64,000 bases of DNA from Cristatella mucedo (GCA_009760855.2 WPIO01000019.1:2849501-2913500); one strand, 5' to 3'; shown: positions 20,956 to 33,118, counted from the stretch's first letter. Program-made: numbers and translations. The notes: generated from the letters alone by a model not told the origin.

Positions 20956-22424
20956 CGGCCTCTTCGCCATCGGCGCAGATGCGCGAGAAGAAGCTGCCAG
21001 CTCCAGCCAGCGCCGACTCCTGCGCCCATCACGCCTGTCGCGGCGCCTGTCACGTGACCCCCGCGACCGCTGCTGCGCTTGAGCCACTCGAGCTGGCTGG
21101 AATTCATCGCAGCAGCTCGCCTGGCGTCGCGTACACGTTCGGCTTGTGACGAACGGTCGACTCGTGTGGGACACTAGGGCACTAAGCAGCGTTTGCCTAC
21201 CTGTAATTGATTTAGCGTCCTAAAAGCCTAATGAAGCCTACGGGCGGACGCGAGCACCGATGCACCATCATCGCTGCGAAGTAGCTACCTATCGGCACAT
21301 CGATACGTACATAACAAAGACCTAACGAAGCCGTATATCGCGGTTAGAAGAATGATAATAATAATGATAATATTAATAGGGTCTTTTTAGTTCCGGCTAC
21401 CTCTCGGCACGAACGCCAGCCAAGGTCAGGCCCCGTCTAAGCAGTAAGTGCACGGCACTAACAAGCTGGCACTGTTACTGGTGCGCTGTAGCGGACTGTC
21501 ACGGAAGTCACGTGCAATTGTGTCGCGGAAGTTCTTAGCCCGCAGACGCTGCGCTCGTAGCCGGGTTTACCCAGTGAGTCCGGCTGCCTACGTGCTTCCT
21601 ACCTACCTCTGTCTTACTTCGGTCATTCATTTTTTAGGAAGTGTACGCGGTCGGTCTTCCTTTAAGTCTTGCTTCCTACTCGCTCCACCCCATGGCTATC
21701 ATTGAAAAATTGCCTTTGTTATGAAGGTAGGAAATGGCCCTCTGAGACGCACCTACCAGTGAATGTTAACCTTACACGGTTGCATTTATCGCCCGCCACC
21801 TCAATATCGGATTCCCGTGCGACTAGCCCATAGATTCTCGTGAACAGGGACTCTCGAAGAACGCTTAGATGATTTCACCGGTCGATTCATCGGCCATACT
21901 TTTTTAACCGACGACAAAGGCGCACCAATGACGGTGCACACTATTGATCGTTTGCCAAGTCCTGCTTAAGCCTTGGCCAAAAAGTAGACTCGCGTTTGGC
22001 TGACGAGTCTTCTTCCAGTCTTACGCAATTATTGGACTGCCGGGCAGTATTGGTAGCGTATATAACGAAGACTCGAGTAGGTAGGGAAGCTAGGCTAGCC
22101 GTGTATCTGGTTTAGGGTTTATCTCGCGACTCGTCCGTGCCAATGGGCGACAAATACCAGCGAAGCTGGGCTTCAAAGCGCAGCTGGCGAGTCGAAGAGG
22201 CCGTCTCGATACATGCAGATATTTCCCCGCTAGTGACTGAACGCGCGGGAGTGAAGGTGCAGCGCGACGTATCAGCCAGCCACGATGGCTTCTGCAATCT
22301 TTCTTATTCGCAATTCCTTAGTTACAACGGCTTGCAAACGGTCATGCGTTAATCCAAGGCTCCGCATTATAAAAGCTGAAGCCTAAGATACTGCAGACCA
22401 CCCTTATAGGCAGCTGGTGATGCC
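20956..22424. other. Unassigned stretch
   Basis: GC-rich to 21.15 kb, then mixed. A short frame near 22137-22352 has no recognisable domain. No RNA gene or repeat was found. Confidence 0.35.
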
Positions 22425-22765
22425 TCAGCAGTTCAGCTGAGTTGTGCTCTATGCAGGCTCTCATCCGCAGGAGATTCGATGTGTAGGCCGCGGCTATTGG
22501 ACCTCTGTTACTCTCCCTCACTGTCGAATTGACTTCTCTACACCGTGGAGTGGATATGGACTTAACATATTAATTAACGGATGTTTATCATTGCTGCCGC
22601 TTTCCAGTCTTGCGGGCGTACGCGCATTTGACACGGCATCTACAACTCAGTAGCAGCGGTACAAGGTTCGGGCGGCGGTGCTGTTGGTCGCGTATAGGCT
22701 GGGATGGTCACCGTTACGAACGCTTAGCGTGCGGCCTATTTCTGTTCGTGCATGGAAGCCGCGGC
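22425..22765. repeat. Dispersed repeat R copy
   Basis: It contains GCTGAGTTGTGCT, CACTGTCGAATTGACTTCTC, CGGTACAAGGTTCGGGCGGC and CCGTTACGAACGC...TGCGGCCTATTTCTGTTC. These align in order with 38985-39460. It ends just before the truncated LTR at 22785. Confidence 0.55.
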
Positions 22766-22784
22766 AGCCCGTTATAACAGCTGA

Positions 22785-23119
22785 AAAGGAATGACTACCG
22801 TTCCCAGGCCACTGGCAGGGCACCTCCGTCCAGCTTGAATGGCGAAAGGGTTCCAGACGCTTCTTTCTTGGGAAGAGGGAAGGCGGGGGTTGACAGGCCA
22901 GCCAACATCTATCAGCAGCTTCCGCGAGTATCGGACCAATTCTAAAGGCCGAATCGCCGCTGCTCGTCTTCGAGCTTCCTGGCCTGCTCCTAAGCGCTTC
23001 CTCTCTAACCGCACTGACGCTCCTCTCTGGCTCACTGCTCCAGGACAAAGGGGCTCTAGCCCGCCGCCGAACAGCTCTTGTTCGCGCTAAAATTCAGCCA
23101 AAGCCAGCAGGGCGCTACA
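22785..23119 (-). repeat. Truncated LTR copy
   Basis: 335 bases matching 25165-25499 with three substitutions. It stops abruptly at AAAGGAATGACTACCG, beyond which repeat R begins. The other ~1 kb of LTR is absent. The base run before it on the element strand (GTGGTCGATAGGTT) is a poor polypurine tract. Confidence 0.75.
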
Positions 23120-24145
23120 AACCTATCGACCACGGGAAGATCCGACCTCGGATCTGCCCTCTAAACTACCAAAGCTGCCAAGCCCACACTTGCACACAAT
23201 CAACGCAACAATCACTCGTAATTATGCATAACCTAACATCGCGACGTGCCAGTGATTCATTGGGCGGCGCACCAAAAAAAACTCCGGCCCCTTCCTTAGC
23301 TTTCAGCTTTCAATTTTCCGGAGAAAAAAAAAAGCGGAACGCCCTCGTCGAGTCACTACCTAGAGCTGAAGCCGCGCGCTAGGTTGTGGTTTGTCTTGAG
23401 CCGTTCATTTCGGTAGGAGCGATCGCGGCGCTCCACTTCTCTCCTTCCCAACGTCGTCGAATGTCTGGCCACAGAACGAATAGCATGAAATCTCAGTTGG
23501 GCCATTCGGTGGTTGGCGTTCGTCTACAAGAACATGCATGTTAGTGCCCGCTCTTAAACGGAAAGTGCCACGCAAACGATGTTGAACCTCAGTCTCCTTC
23601 CGCAAAGCGGCCTTTGGGGAGATGACGTCTCGTAGCTTCTTCCGTCGACGCCAGCTCTTCGTGACCACCGACAGCTCCTGTGATTTATACTCCTGCAGAC
23701 ATCTAATCGAAATTCCGGTTTCTCACCGAAGAAACACAGCACAATATTGGCAGTACTCACGCCAATCATCTCGGCGAAGAAATTCGGAGGAAACAATTTG
23801 CGGCGCAGCTTGGTGCAGCGGCTGCTGCCGAGCGTTCGCGTCCGCGCTAGCTTTCAGCAGAGCGATTTTTACCATCTGCTGCACGCGTCCATCTACATAG
23901 CTGCGTCAGGTGCTTCCCTAGCGCCTGCTGCCGCGCTACTCCCACTCGCTACAGCCTGATGAGAATGGCTCATTTTGGGCGTTTCGATTTACTTGCGCAG
24001 AAAATGTCCCTACCTCTCACGTTAAAACTACACTCTTTTGCTCGATCCAATTTACACGCCTACAAGTCTAATTCAGGAGACCTACTCAAGCAAGCCACCT
24101 CCTGCGGAATTTCTCGTCCTAGGATCCTACCTGCAATTTGACAAT

Positions 24146-24162
24146 CCCCACGTTGGGCGCCA
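24146..24162 (-). promoter_or_regulatory. tRNA-Lys primer-binding site
   Basis: On the element strand it reads TGGCGCCCAACGTGGGG, complementary to the 3' end of tRNA-Lys(CUU) including CCA. It sits three bases inside the LTR, as expected for minus-strand DNA priming. Confidence 0.8.
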
Positions 24163-24165
24163 AAA

Positions 24166-25495
24166 TGTAACGCCGAAGGCTCGGCGGAGTAAGCTTGACC
24201 TGCCGCTTACCTAGCGGCGTAGCCTATCGCCTAATGCCGTTCAGTGCGCGCCTCCGCGCAATAAGCTGGCCGCCACGAAACGAGCGTTTCTGGCGCTGAC
24301 CTGCTTACCGTTACTAAAGGGGGTCGTGAGTCCGCGGCGTGAATTGGAAGCAAGACACACAAATTGGGGATTTTACTGAACTTTATTCGCAAGCGCACAA
24401 AGTCGCTGCGCGTCTAGTTCAGCTTTTATCTCCACACTCCTCGCACGTTCAACGCTCTTGCGGAGGGAATACTCCTCTACACTAAGCGCGACCCGGACCC
24501 TAAACCCTAACCGGTGAACTAGGAATCCGTTCCCACCTGTGCCGAGGGAATACCCCAAACACGCCAACTTAAACACTCGAGCGGAGGGAGTACTTCTCCA
24601 CACTGAAGTGCGAACCGGAGTCTAAACCCTACCCGGTGAACTAGAACTCGGTTTCCACCAGTGCGACCGGAATACTCCACACACGCCAACTCAAGCACTC
24701 CTGCGGAGGAAATACTTCTCCACACTGAAGCGCGACCCGGAGCCTAAACCCTACCCGGTGAACTAGAGCTCCACACACGCCAACTACGCCTAGCTCGCGC
24801 CGGCAAATCCCTATGCCGAGAGCACATGCTAGCGCGCACACACACGAAACAAAAGAAACACAAAACACGAAAGAACACACAAAATGCCAGCTCGGGCGCG
24901 ATACGACCGTATTCGGTGGGGTTCCACCGAATCCTCCTAGCGCTGTCTCGTCTTGTTCCGTCAATCGTCAGCGGACAGCCCGCCCTCCTCCCTCGCTTTT
25001 AGAGAAACGAGTGCCCGACGGCGTCGAGGCGCAGAGCCGGACCAAAGACAAAAGACACGAGGCAAAAGACCCAGAGCGAGCGTCGCTCGACTGTTAAATA
25101 CTTGGCTGAGACAATGGGGCAAGAGCTTAGTGGTATTGGGCCCGGACACCTTGGCCCATTACGGAAAGGAATGACTACCGTTCCCAGGCCACTGGCAGGG
25201 CACCTCGGTCCAGCTTGAATGGCGAATGGGTTCCAGACGCTTCTTTCTTGGGAAGAGGGAAGGCGGGGGTTGACAGGCCAGCCAACATCTATTAGCAGCT
25301 TCCGCGAGTATCGGACCAATTCTAAAGGCCGAATCGCCGCTGCTCGTCTTCGAGCTTCCTGGCCTGCTCCTAAGCGCTTCCTCTCTAACCGCACTGACGC
25401 TCCTCTCTGGCTCACTGCTCCAGGACAAAGGGGCTCTAGCCCGCCGCCGAACAGCTCTTGTTCGCGCTAAAATTCAGCCAAAGCCAGCAGGGCGC

Positions 25496-25499
<4 letters not shown>
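24166..25499 (-). repeat. Complete LTR (1334 bases)
   Basis: The plus strand starts TGTAACGCCGAAGG and ends AGCAGGGCGCTACA, so both ends obey the TG...CA rule and the outer nine bases are imperfect inverted repeats. It contains a tandem array (24450-24775). It is identified as an LTR by the adjoining primer site on the left and by its 335-base copy at 22785-23119. Confidence 0.75.
24450..24775. repeat. ~120-base tandem repeat inside the LTR
   Basis: Units start near 24450, 24565 and 24687. Shared blocks are GCGGAGG-A-TACT-CTCCACACT, CTAAACCCTACCCGGTGAAC and ACACGCCAACT. The third is partial. Translations repeat with it and are not genes. Confidence 0.8.

Positions 25500-25583
<84 letters not shown>
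25498..25583. repeat. (TA)n microsatellite
   Basis: About 84 bases of nearly pure TA directly follow the LTR end and run into a long hairpin. Confidence 0.95.
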
Positions 25584-25586
<3 letters not shown>

Positions 25587-25673
25587 ATCACAAAATGCGT
25601 CTATATATATACCGTATATATATATATATATATATATATATACGGTATATATAGACGCATTTTGTGATCCATG
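25583..25673. repeat. Long near-perfect palindrome
   Basis: The left arm ATGGATCACAAAATGCGTCT plus TATATATATACCGTATA is inverted on the right as TATACGGTATATATAGACGC plus ATTTTGTGATCCAT. Arms are about 36-38 bases and the centre is TA repeats. It may be a small fold-back element or a TA-array extrusion product. Confidence 0.9.
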
Positions 25674-25679
25674 TATACC

Positions 25680-28600
25680 TATATCATCGTTGGACTCTTT
25701 TTCTTTTGATTCTCTTAGCAGCTGCTGGATCCACATCGCTTTGAATTAATGTAGGTTAAGGCACCAGTTGGACAAACAAAGGGGCGCTGCTGATGGAGGT
25801 AGCTGCGGGCCGGCCGGTCTTGGATACTACGAAGGGGCCGATAATAGATATAAGATACGCATGCGCTGTGACGTCAATGTGGGGGGTCGCCAGCTCTGTT
25901 GTAGCAATTCCGGGAAACTAGATGAGCGCTGAAATTTTAGCACCTAATTTGAATAAATACACGATATGGAATTTGTTAATGGACCCTTAGTTCAAGAGAT
26001 GCTCATCTACTAGGAGGCGAGAGTGGGCGCCGCACTCCGGAAGCGGAAAGCCCACCCGTATTGCGGCGCTGAATTTTGAGTTGCGCGAGAACGTAACGCT
26101 AGGTTGTTGAAGCTTGAGCTCTCGATCATAACGTACGCCACCGTCGGTGCGGTTCACCTCCTGCCTCAGCGAACACCTTTGTTGGTTAGTATGGGTGCTA
26201 TCTTAGGTGTTGGGGCCTAAACAGGAATGCAGACTGTTTTCTGATGGACGCCTGACGAACCCAGCTGCTTAACCAGATGATGAACCCAGCGAACCCAGCT
26301 ACCTGACGTTGCTACTTGTCTGAATAGATTCAGGTGTTGCAATGACCGGAACCTCTTTTGCGAAGTTAATAATGGCTGCGATTTGCTACAGAGATTCTAA
26401 ACAGAATATCAAGAGAGGAAAGGTTGATCGCTAGTACTCCTCATGAGCGAGCTAAAGTCTTAACTCTTAGTTCAATCTATCCTAACCCGCCGGTCTTGTC
26501 GTGTGTGCGGCCTGCGGCTTTCGTTCAGCGTGACTGGCATCGTGCTGTTGCCGCAGTGCATGGGCTGCACACGTTGCAGCCGTGAGCGACAACTGTTGAG
26601 TCACGACACAACCGTGTGGGCATGCTGGTTAGGACTTGCGAAGAACCTGCTGTTGCTAGCTTTCACCACGCCTTCCTATGCTTGTCGAGGTCTGTCCCGC
26701 GTGTAGGATGAGCGCTTGCGTACGACTCGCTGGCTGCTTGCACACTTCAGCAGACGCCGCTCCGTCTGACTGCGCATCATTGAAGAAAGACGGCATTTTT
26801 CCTTTTTTGAGATGGTCGCGAGTTGCTGCTGCGGCGGCCTGCGGTGCTCAGCAGAGGCCTTGCAGGCAAAGATCGGACAGTTGTCCGATTCGAGCCTTTG
26901 CGACGCAATGCAATCACGTGAATCACTTCGTTTCAGTGCTCTTCACTCGGGCCCCTATTTTCTCTGCTCGCTCACTTTGAGGCTGGCGGATCGGCGGGAG
27001 ACACCTGTAACTTCAAGCTTGGAAGTGCCAGACGGCCATCGACTTTCGCGGGCCGACAAGCTAGCTCTGCTGATCAGTAGGAAAACAGTCTCGGCAGGAT
27101 AGATTGTCGCACTTGCTTAATGTTGGCAGACAACTGCTCGTGCTGGACGTTTGGTGGCTGTCAAGTCTGCTACGGCTATCGCGATCAAGCATTGATTCGT
27201 ATATGGAACCGGAGCGCTGCCTATGTCGAACGCGAGTACGGGGCTTAGTTCGACAGTGGCGCCGGCCTTCCGAGCAGCCATGTGAATGGTGAGGTGTTGG
27301 CTAGCCAGAGTGGCCGTCAAAGCAGCAAAAAATCGGGCTGGCTCGTATGGACCTTGTGTGACTCACTCGAGCCGCTGGCCTCAGATCGCGCGGCTCGTCC
27401 GGTCTGAAGCGAGCGGAAAAAACCCATCTAATTGGTCTCAATTTCCTGTTTTCTGCCTAGATCTTAAGCTCGGCATGCCGAGCGAACGATCCGAATGGAT
27501 TTTGCCATATGGCAGTTCAGCGGGGCTGGCGCCGGATCTCTCAGTGGAAGCGCCAGTCGGAGGTGCGCAGCTAATCGACTTCGCAGCTGGGAGCGCGGTG
27601 ACTTTTGACTTCAATACACATCCTTCTGCCGGCCCACTGGCCCGCGGGAAGGGATCCGCTGACCTGTTGCTATCCCCCCCCCCGCCCGGCCGACGGGCTG
27701 GCAGCTACTCGGTAGTCCATCAAAGGGCATATCTGCAATCGTGGGATGGAGACGGTGGCTGCGGGCTGGAATCCCGTACTGGCTGCGCGTGAGCGGCGCT
27801 GCCTCCTTTCACCCATGGCCCTTGCGATATCACTTTTCAGACGCTGCAGTCCGCAGGCAGCAGCTGCTTGGTGTCAGCATCTGCTGTCGCGCGGCTGCGG
27901 CAATCGACGAGTCGAATTAATTGCTGCCAAAATATGCCACACAGAACCCTCTTGTTCGGTGTTTGCTCGCTGGTCTCAAGGGTTAGCCGCGGTCCAAAGA
28001 GTGAGGATGACTCATCGAGGCTTCGCTCGTGCTTGCGCGCTTAGCGGCAGCTGGGGAGAGGAAATGCCCGCTTCTGTCGACGTCCTCCTTGGTCGGCATA
28101 AGGGAAATAGAGCCTCTTTCAACGAATCTCGAATCCTACCAAATTCGCTCGAGTTGGGCACGCAGTCAAGGGGTTCCTTAACGTCACGCTTGCTCTTTCT
28201 TTTGTGAGGCCGTCTAGCGTGCAGGTGGCCCTGGCAGGATTTGCTGCTCCAAAGTAGCTTGCAGCCAGCTACGCAGGCCACACTTCGGCTTGGTATAAGC
28301 TAACGGTACCTGAGTATTGCGTACCTCCTTAAAGACGCTGCCAGCTCAAGAGCTATGCCCCTCCATCTGCTAGCTGTCCTGCGATGGTCCGTGCTTGGTG
28401 GCAGAGAAAGCGTTGCAGCCTACATGGGATTCGCATCAAAAGGAATCGCATTTACCTGTCTAGAGCGATTCGAGTATGCAAAGCACTCGTCTGTGAAATG
28501 GGCAATAGAAGCAGTAGTGGGAATGAGATGGTGAGAGCAGTGAGGATCAAGAGAAAGCTGATGTAAAAAAGGGCAGTTGAGTGAACTAAGTAATGGTTAA

Positions 28601-29160
28601 GGAAGGAGGAATTAAACGTTAAGACTCGAAAATAAGGCAAGAGGCAGGCAGGGGGAGATACAACAGATGACGAATGTGCATGGGCCGATACGTATCTGAG
28701 TGTGGGTGCACGTTCATATGAACTCGTGTTCGTGTATGTGTTCGTGCACGAGCGCGTGTACACGTATGCGTTTTCGTCCAAATGGGAGTGCGCGTGCATA
28801 GGTGCCTGCATGCGAACGCTGGCGGATGTTCGCATGCATGCCCGTGCACGTGCACACTCGCATACACAGGTGCATGGGTGTGCGAAGAGAGGGCACGAGA
28901 TGAGGGCAGTTTAGAGGAGTAGATAGGACAGACGGAGGGTGGATGAGGTGAGTGATGCAGTGAGCGAGGAGAGAAGGGGGAGAGGCACAGGCAGCTAGAC
29001 TGACCGAGAGGGTCGTAGAACGTGGGTGACCTCGATAGACTGCTTTTGCTGCCTGTGTGTGCACGAGCTCGTGCTAGAGTAAGTGCGCATAGAGGGTATG
29101 AGTGGAGATAGTTCTAGAGTGATGACAGGAAAGATGCAGAGACAGTCAGGTAGGACTGGT
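25680..29160. other. Unassigned stretch, several open frames without motifs
   Basis: GC-rich parts at 26.5-28.2 kb give plus-strand frames of 153-168 codons (27286-27792, 27746-28207). None shows a domain, signal peptide or convincing splice chain. 28680-28870 is GT/CG-rich simple sequence. Confidence 0.35.
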
Positions 29161-29354
29161 GAGCCATGATGGCACACTAGGTAAGGCGGTTGCTTCTTAC
29201 GACCTTGGTCCCGAGTTCGTGGGTTCGAATCCTGCGGTGGGCGACTCTATCGCTGCTGTAAGCAGTGGTTGATCGCTGCTGTAAGCAGTGGTGATAACCG
29301 TAAAGGCTCTTATTTTGCTATACAAAATAGGCTGCTAAATCAGCTAGTATTTTT
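29161..29354 (+). mobile_element. SINE-A copy with internal duplication
   Basis: It reads GATGGCACACTAGGTAAGGC and GTGGGTTCGAATCCTGCGGT, then twice GCTGCTGTAAGCAGTGGT(T)GAT, then AACCGTAAAGGCTCTTATTT. The end is GGCTGCTAAATCAGCTAG. The tandem duplication of about 22 bases is specific to this copy. Confidence 0.85.
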
Positions 29355-30879
29355 TAGAATATACGATGTGCACATAGAGAGACCGACAGAGGGGGAGGAG
29401 AGTGAGAGAGCAAATGGATTTGAATAATGCCAGGTTCTGCTGAGCACTCTCTCAACTTAGGGAAGACGTGTCTGGTTTAGCGGATAAAGTCGAGCACGCG
29501 CCTCAGGAGTGGCTGCCATAGTGGTCACTGTCAAGGTTTGGCATCCTCCTTCGCTTCACGCTGGAACGCCACTGCTCTCGATATCGATCGCTAATCGAGC
29601 GACGCGAAGCTTCAGTATTTCTTTACCAGAGCACGTGGTGCGGGCAAACTTCCTGCAACTCTTCAATGCTGTTTTGAACGCCTGTCTCTAGGGGCTTGCT
29701 TACGCATGTTGCCTATCGCATGCCATTGCATGGCCAAGATTGAGGGCCGGCAAGCCCACGAAGACGCTATAGCTGGCCTACATAAGGAACTGTGCTAAGA
29801 GCAAAACGAAAAGGAAAGGTATGCAATTGGAAATAATGTATGAAAAAGCACAAAATTGATAGATATGACACTCAATAATTCTATATCGCCTGAATAATTC
29901 CCCTTTCAACAACATGGTTTGTGAACAGGGTCGGACACTATCTCGGGTTACAAGATTTAGCTTTCGCTGACATTACACGCTGCCAACTTCAACAGCCAGC
30001 TAGCCGATGCATTTGTTGCCATAGCTGGTTTGGTCCGATCGCGTTTGGCAAACGTCAGCATTTGACGAAACAGTGGTGCTACGTCCCAGCCCAACTGATG
30101 GCATTCGCGTTCGATGAACTGGAGGAAGCGAGTAGGCGGAGGGGCTAGCTCAAATCAAACGTAAAAAAATAAATGAATATTGTGGTGATAAAATGTGTTT
30201 CATGCGGTCATTAAATTCGTGCACTTGTTCGTCAGCATGGTTGTATAACATCACATTATCAAGAAAACGATGCGACCGACGAGCTCTATTCTTCCCGGCC
30301 AATGGATGAGACGAGAGGGCAGTCGAGCTCGAAGCTGCTATCGCGTTCGCTCAGCTCAGATCAGGCTGGTGGCTTAATTAAGCCTCAGCTGCTCCACCTG
30401 CGCCCGGAAACTCCACAGAGCCGCAATGACCTCGTCCGCGTTTTTTAAATGAACGATCAGGGCAAAGCTTTTTGCTGCTAAGCTGCTGGCTTTCATTACA
30501 GAAGGTAGCCATTAGTGTAAGGATCGCGTGGCAAACATCAGCAGCTTAGTTGAAGTAAGACCGTGGAGTCAAGCTCGACATTGACTAAGATAATGGCAAA
30601 GAATCCCGATGATGTAGAGCAGCATCGTTGACTTGTGCCAAGAAGTGGAATGAGTGCATTAAAAGTGCGAAAGCAGGATCAAATTCGGCATCACTGGATT
30701 AGGATTGTAGTCTATGGCTTCCACTTTCTAAGAACCTGCAAGGCAAAAGTATCGGTAGCCTAAAAGTCTTTAGCAGTCTAGGCAAAACAATTGCCCAACG
30801 TTGATTAAAAGCACGCCGCAGCCCTCTCAAAACTGATGGGCATGTCCATTCTGGCGATTCCCTGTCCCATCCATAAGCG
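29355..30879. other. Unassigned stretch
   Basis: AT-balanced sequence without a recognisable gene or repeat. Confidence 0.35.
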
Positions 30880-31012
30880 CAGGATCGGCCCAGCGTTTAA
30901 GGCGCTCGCCCCTGCCAAGGTCTGGCCGAGGCCGTGGGCTCGAGCCCCGTGGCATATGTCAAGCGCTTCAATCGAGATGTAAGTTCTCTTAGAGCACTAT
31001 ACAAATGATTAT
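30880..31012 (+). mobile_element. SINE-B copy
   Basis: The head reads CAGCGTTTAAGGCGCTCGCC and GGCCGTGGGCTCGAGCCCC (B box). The 3' part is TCAAGCGCTTCAATCGAGAT, AAGTTCTCTTAGAGCACTAT and ACAAATGATTATAT. It is collinear with the copy at 49.7 kb. The tail resembles the LINE-B 3' end. Confidence 0.75.
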
Positions 31013-33001
31013 ATAGTAATGATAAGAAAATTCCCTCCACCAAGTACCACTTTATTTTAGGTCAGCAACCAAAATTCACGCAGCATTAATGACAACGATA
31101 AGCTGCTGTCCGCTACGTAAGAGAACACAATCGCTCTGCGGTCGCTTTACAACTCGGCGCACGACGAGCAATGACCAAGTGTTACAGGCAAGCAAGGTAT
31201 CATGCTTAGACAAACGTGCAAGAGCACACATTGATCATGCCCTTTGAACCACTTTAATCGTATGCCTTTTATGAATGGACGCTGAAAATCACTTCGACGT
31301 AGGTCGGCACCAGCGGCCATTGCGGGCGTCCGTCGCCGACGCCGAGCCTTTACACATTTTAGACGGCGATCGTCCGTAAATATTGCGACGGGGAAGTCTC
31401 AAACAGACGAGCGAGTGAGTGTATGTTTACGAGAATCGGTCGCCAGCTGACCTCGCTGACCTCGTTCACAACCGTAGCAAAGCCTTTTTGGGAGTAGCGT
31501 GCTTAGCGCGGCGTGAGCAATGAGCAGCCGCCATGGCAACATCAGAGCTTGTAATAATCGCCAGCTCTCCAGGACAGGAGGGTAGGAGCGAATGAGGAGG
31601 TTCGATAGTTTCTATTTCTCTCTAATGTCCTCGGAGTGCGGAAAATTCGATTCGATTCGCTGAAATTAAGAAGATAATACAAAACGCTTGATTTGCCTAA
31701 GGCTGCTCATGCTGAGAGCCTTCGCTCGGGAAGTTTTGCTATGGCTGGGGGGGGAGATGATTGTCGGAGTTCTTCCGATCGTGGGGTGCGTTCTCACTCC
31801 CGGATACGGAAGCCTCTGTGGCTCTGGCCGTCTCCTGGGCGCGGACTTGGCGGCTCTAGTGGTCAAACTCTAGCGCGTTGGCGCGCGCAGCCAGCGCCGC
31901 ATTCGAGACGCTCGCTGGCAAAGAGCTCCGAAACGCTTCCGGCGCGGTGAGCCTGCTGCTGGTGCTCGGTAGCGCTTAGCTTCCCAGTTCGCATTGTTTT
32001 TTTCCGAAATTCCACGAGCGCTCGTAATGTTGCGGCAAGGGCCCTCGGCTGCTGACACTCTCACGCGGAGCGAGTAACCAGATACTGGCATCCGGACCGT
32101 TCGACCGAGCTCTGCCCCTCGGATGTTTGTGCCGCCGCTCCCGAACGCGCACCTGTTAGCACCGCCCGGGCTCCGGGCTCCAACCGCTGCAAATACACCG
32201 TAGCCGCCGCCGCAGCCGCCACCGCTACTGTGTCGTTGAGGTGGCTTTTCCTAGAACCTCTCAGAACCGCAAGGAGATGCGAGCCGCCTCTCTCCCTCTC
32301 TCTTTCTCTCTCTCTCTCTCTCTCGCCTGATGGCGCTGCACGTTTGCTCCCAGCGTTCCGTGTTCGCGAGCGTCAGCGCCATCCGGCAGTTTTAACGGCG
32401 TTTTGGCGAGACTTCTAGCGGCTATGCTGTGTGAGCAGCGGACGACAGTGCAACTCGCCTCCACACTTTGTCTCGGCTTCCGGTGCCGCCGCTGCCGATT
32501 CCGGCAGTCCTTCAAGCCTTGCTTATGATCTCTCTGCAGCGTACTTTCTTGACTTTTCTCGAAGCTTCTGAAGCTGTTGATTTTCTCAGCAGTCTGAAAA
32601 TTTTAGGCCACCTGAGGCCGTCGAGTTTTGGCACCGAAAGCTGCCGCGAACGCTTTTTCAAGTGCCAAATGCTACGCCCTAGCATAGCAGTCGCACTTGG
32701 ACGCTGTTGCGGACTGAGATTCATAAACCTTCAGAAAAAGTTTGAGCGAACGCGGGCGCGCGACGAACGCAGGCACGTGCACGCATAAACACACTCGCCT
32801 GCACTTTCGCCTGCTTGCTCACAGGGAGCTCTCGAACCAGAGAGAGAGAGAGAGTGCGGGCACACGAAAAATACGTGTGCACCTACGTATGTATCTGACA
32901 TGTTGCTCAGCTATAGCCTTGTCAGTGCTTGTCTGACCCGGAGCGCTGATCGTGCCCCTCGCTTCCAAGCTGGCTCCAATCCTAGCTCGACTTAAGACCT
33001 G
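31013..33001. other. Unassigned stretch, CpG-rich around 31.7-32.5 kb
   Basis: Includes a (CT)n tract at about 32284-32325 and GC-rich text with CCGCCGCCGCAGCCGCC, as in animal promoters. A plus frame at 32468-32788 has no recognisable domain. No gene is called. Confidence 0.35.
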
Positions 33002-33034
33002 CCACACCTAGGACATAGGACGTCCTAGGTGTGG
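33002..33034. repeat. Palindrome, copy 1 of a tandem pair
   Basis: CCACACCTAGGAC, a 7-base centre, then GTCCTAGGTGTGG: perfect 13-base arms. It is part of a tandem duplication with period 125 bases. Confidence 0.9.
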
Positions 33035-33118
33035 GAACTGGGCATTGAAGCAGGAAGGATCCGCGGGAATCCCCAAGGAAGGATCCGCGAGCGAGCGGCT
33101 CCTCAAACGGTCTGCGGT

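Larger units (their letters stand above)
22785..25499 (-). mobile_element. Non-autonomous LTR retrotransposon
   Basis: The element is in minus orientation. One complete LTR (24166-25499), a tRNA-Lys primer-binding site (24146-24162), an interior of about 1.05 kb, and the first 335 bases of the partner LTR (22785-23119). LTR ends are TGTAGCGCC and GGCGTTACA on the element's strand. The interior has no protease, reverse transcriptase or integrase frames. It only has a short leader frame (MSHSHQAVASGSS...) ending in a stop, followed in another frame by QMVKIALLKASADAN, which looks like a Gag remnant. The two LTR segments differ at 3 of 335 positions, so insertion was recent. It must have been mobilised in trans. 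Confidence 0.8.

Noticed and set aside
23405..23796. Open frames in the LTR-element interior as protease or integrase
   Set aside because: No catalytic or zinc-binding motifs of these enzymes are visible.
25467..25736. Tyr/Ile-rich open frames
   Set aside because: They are translations of the TA array and its palindrome.
27286..28207. Two plus-strand frames of 153-168 codons
   Set aside because: No domain, signal peptide or convincing splice structure. They overlap in different frames.
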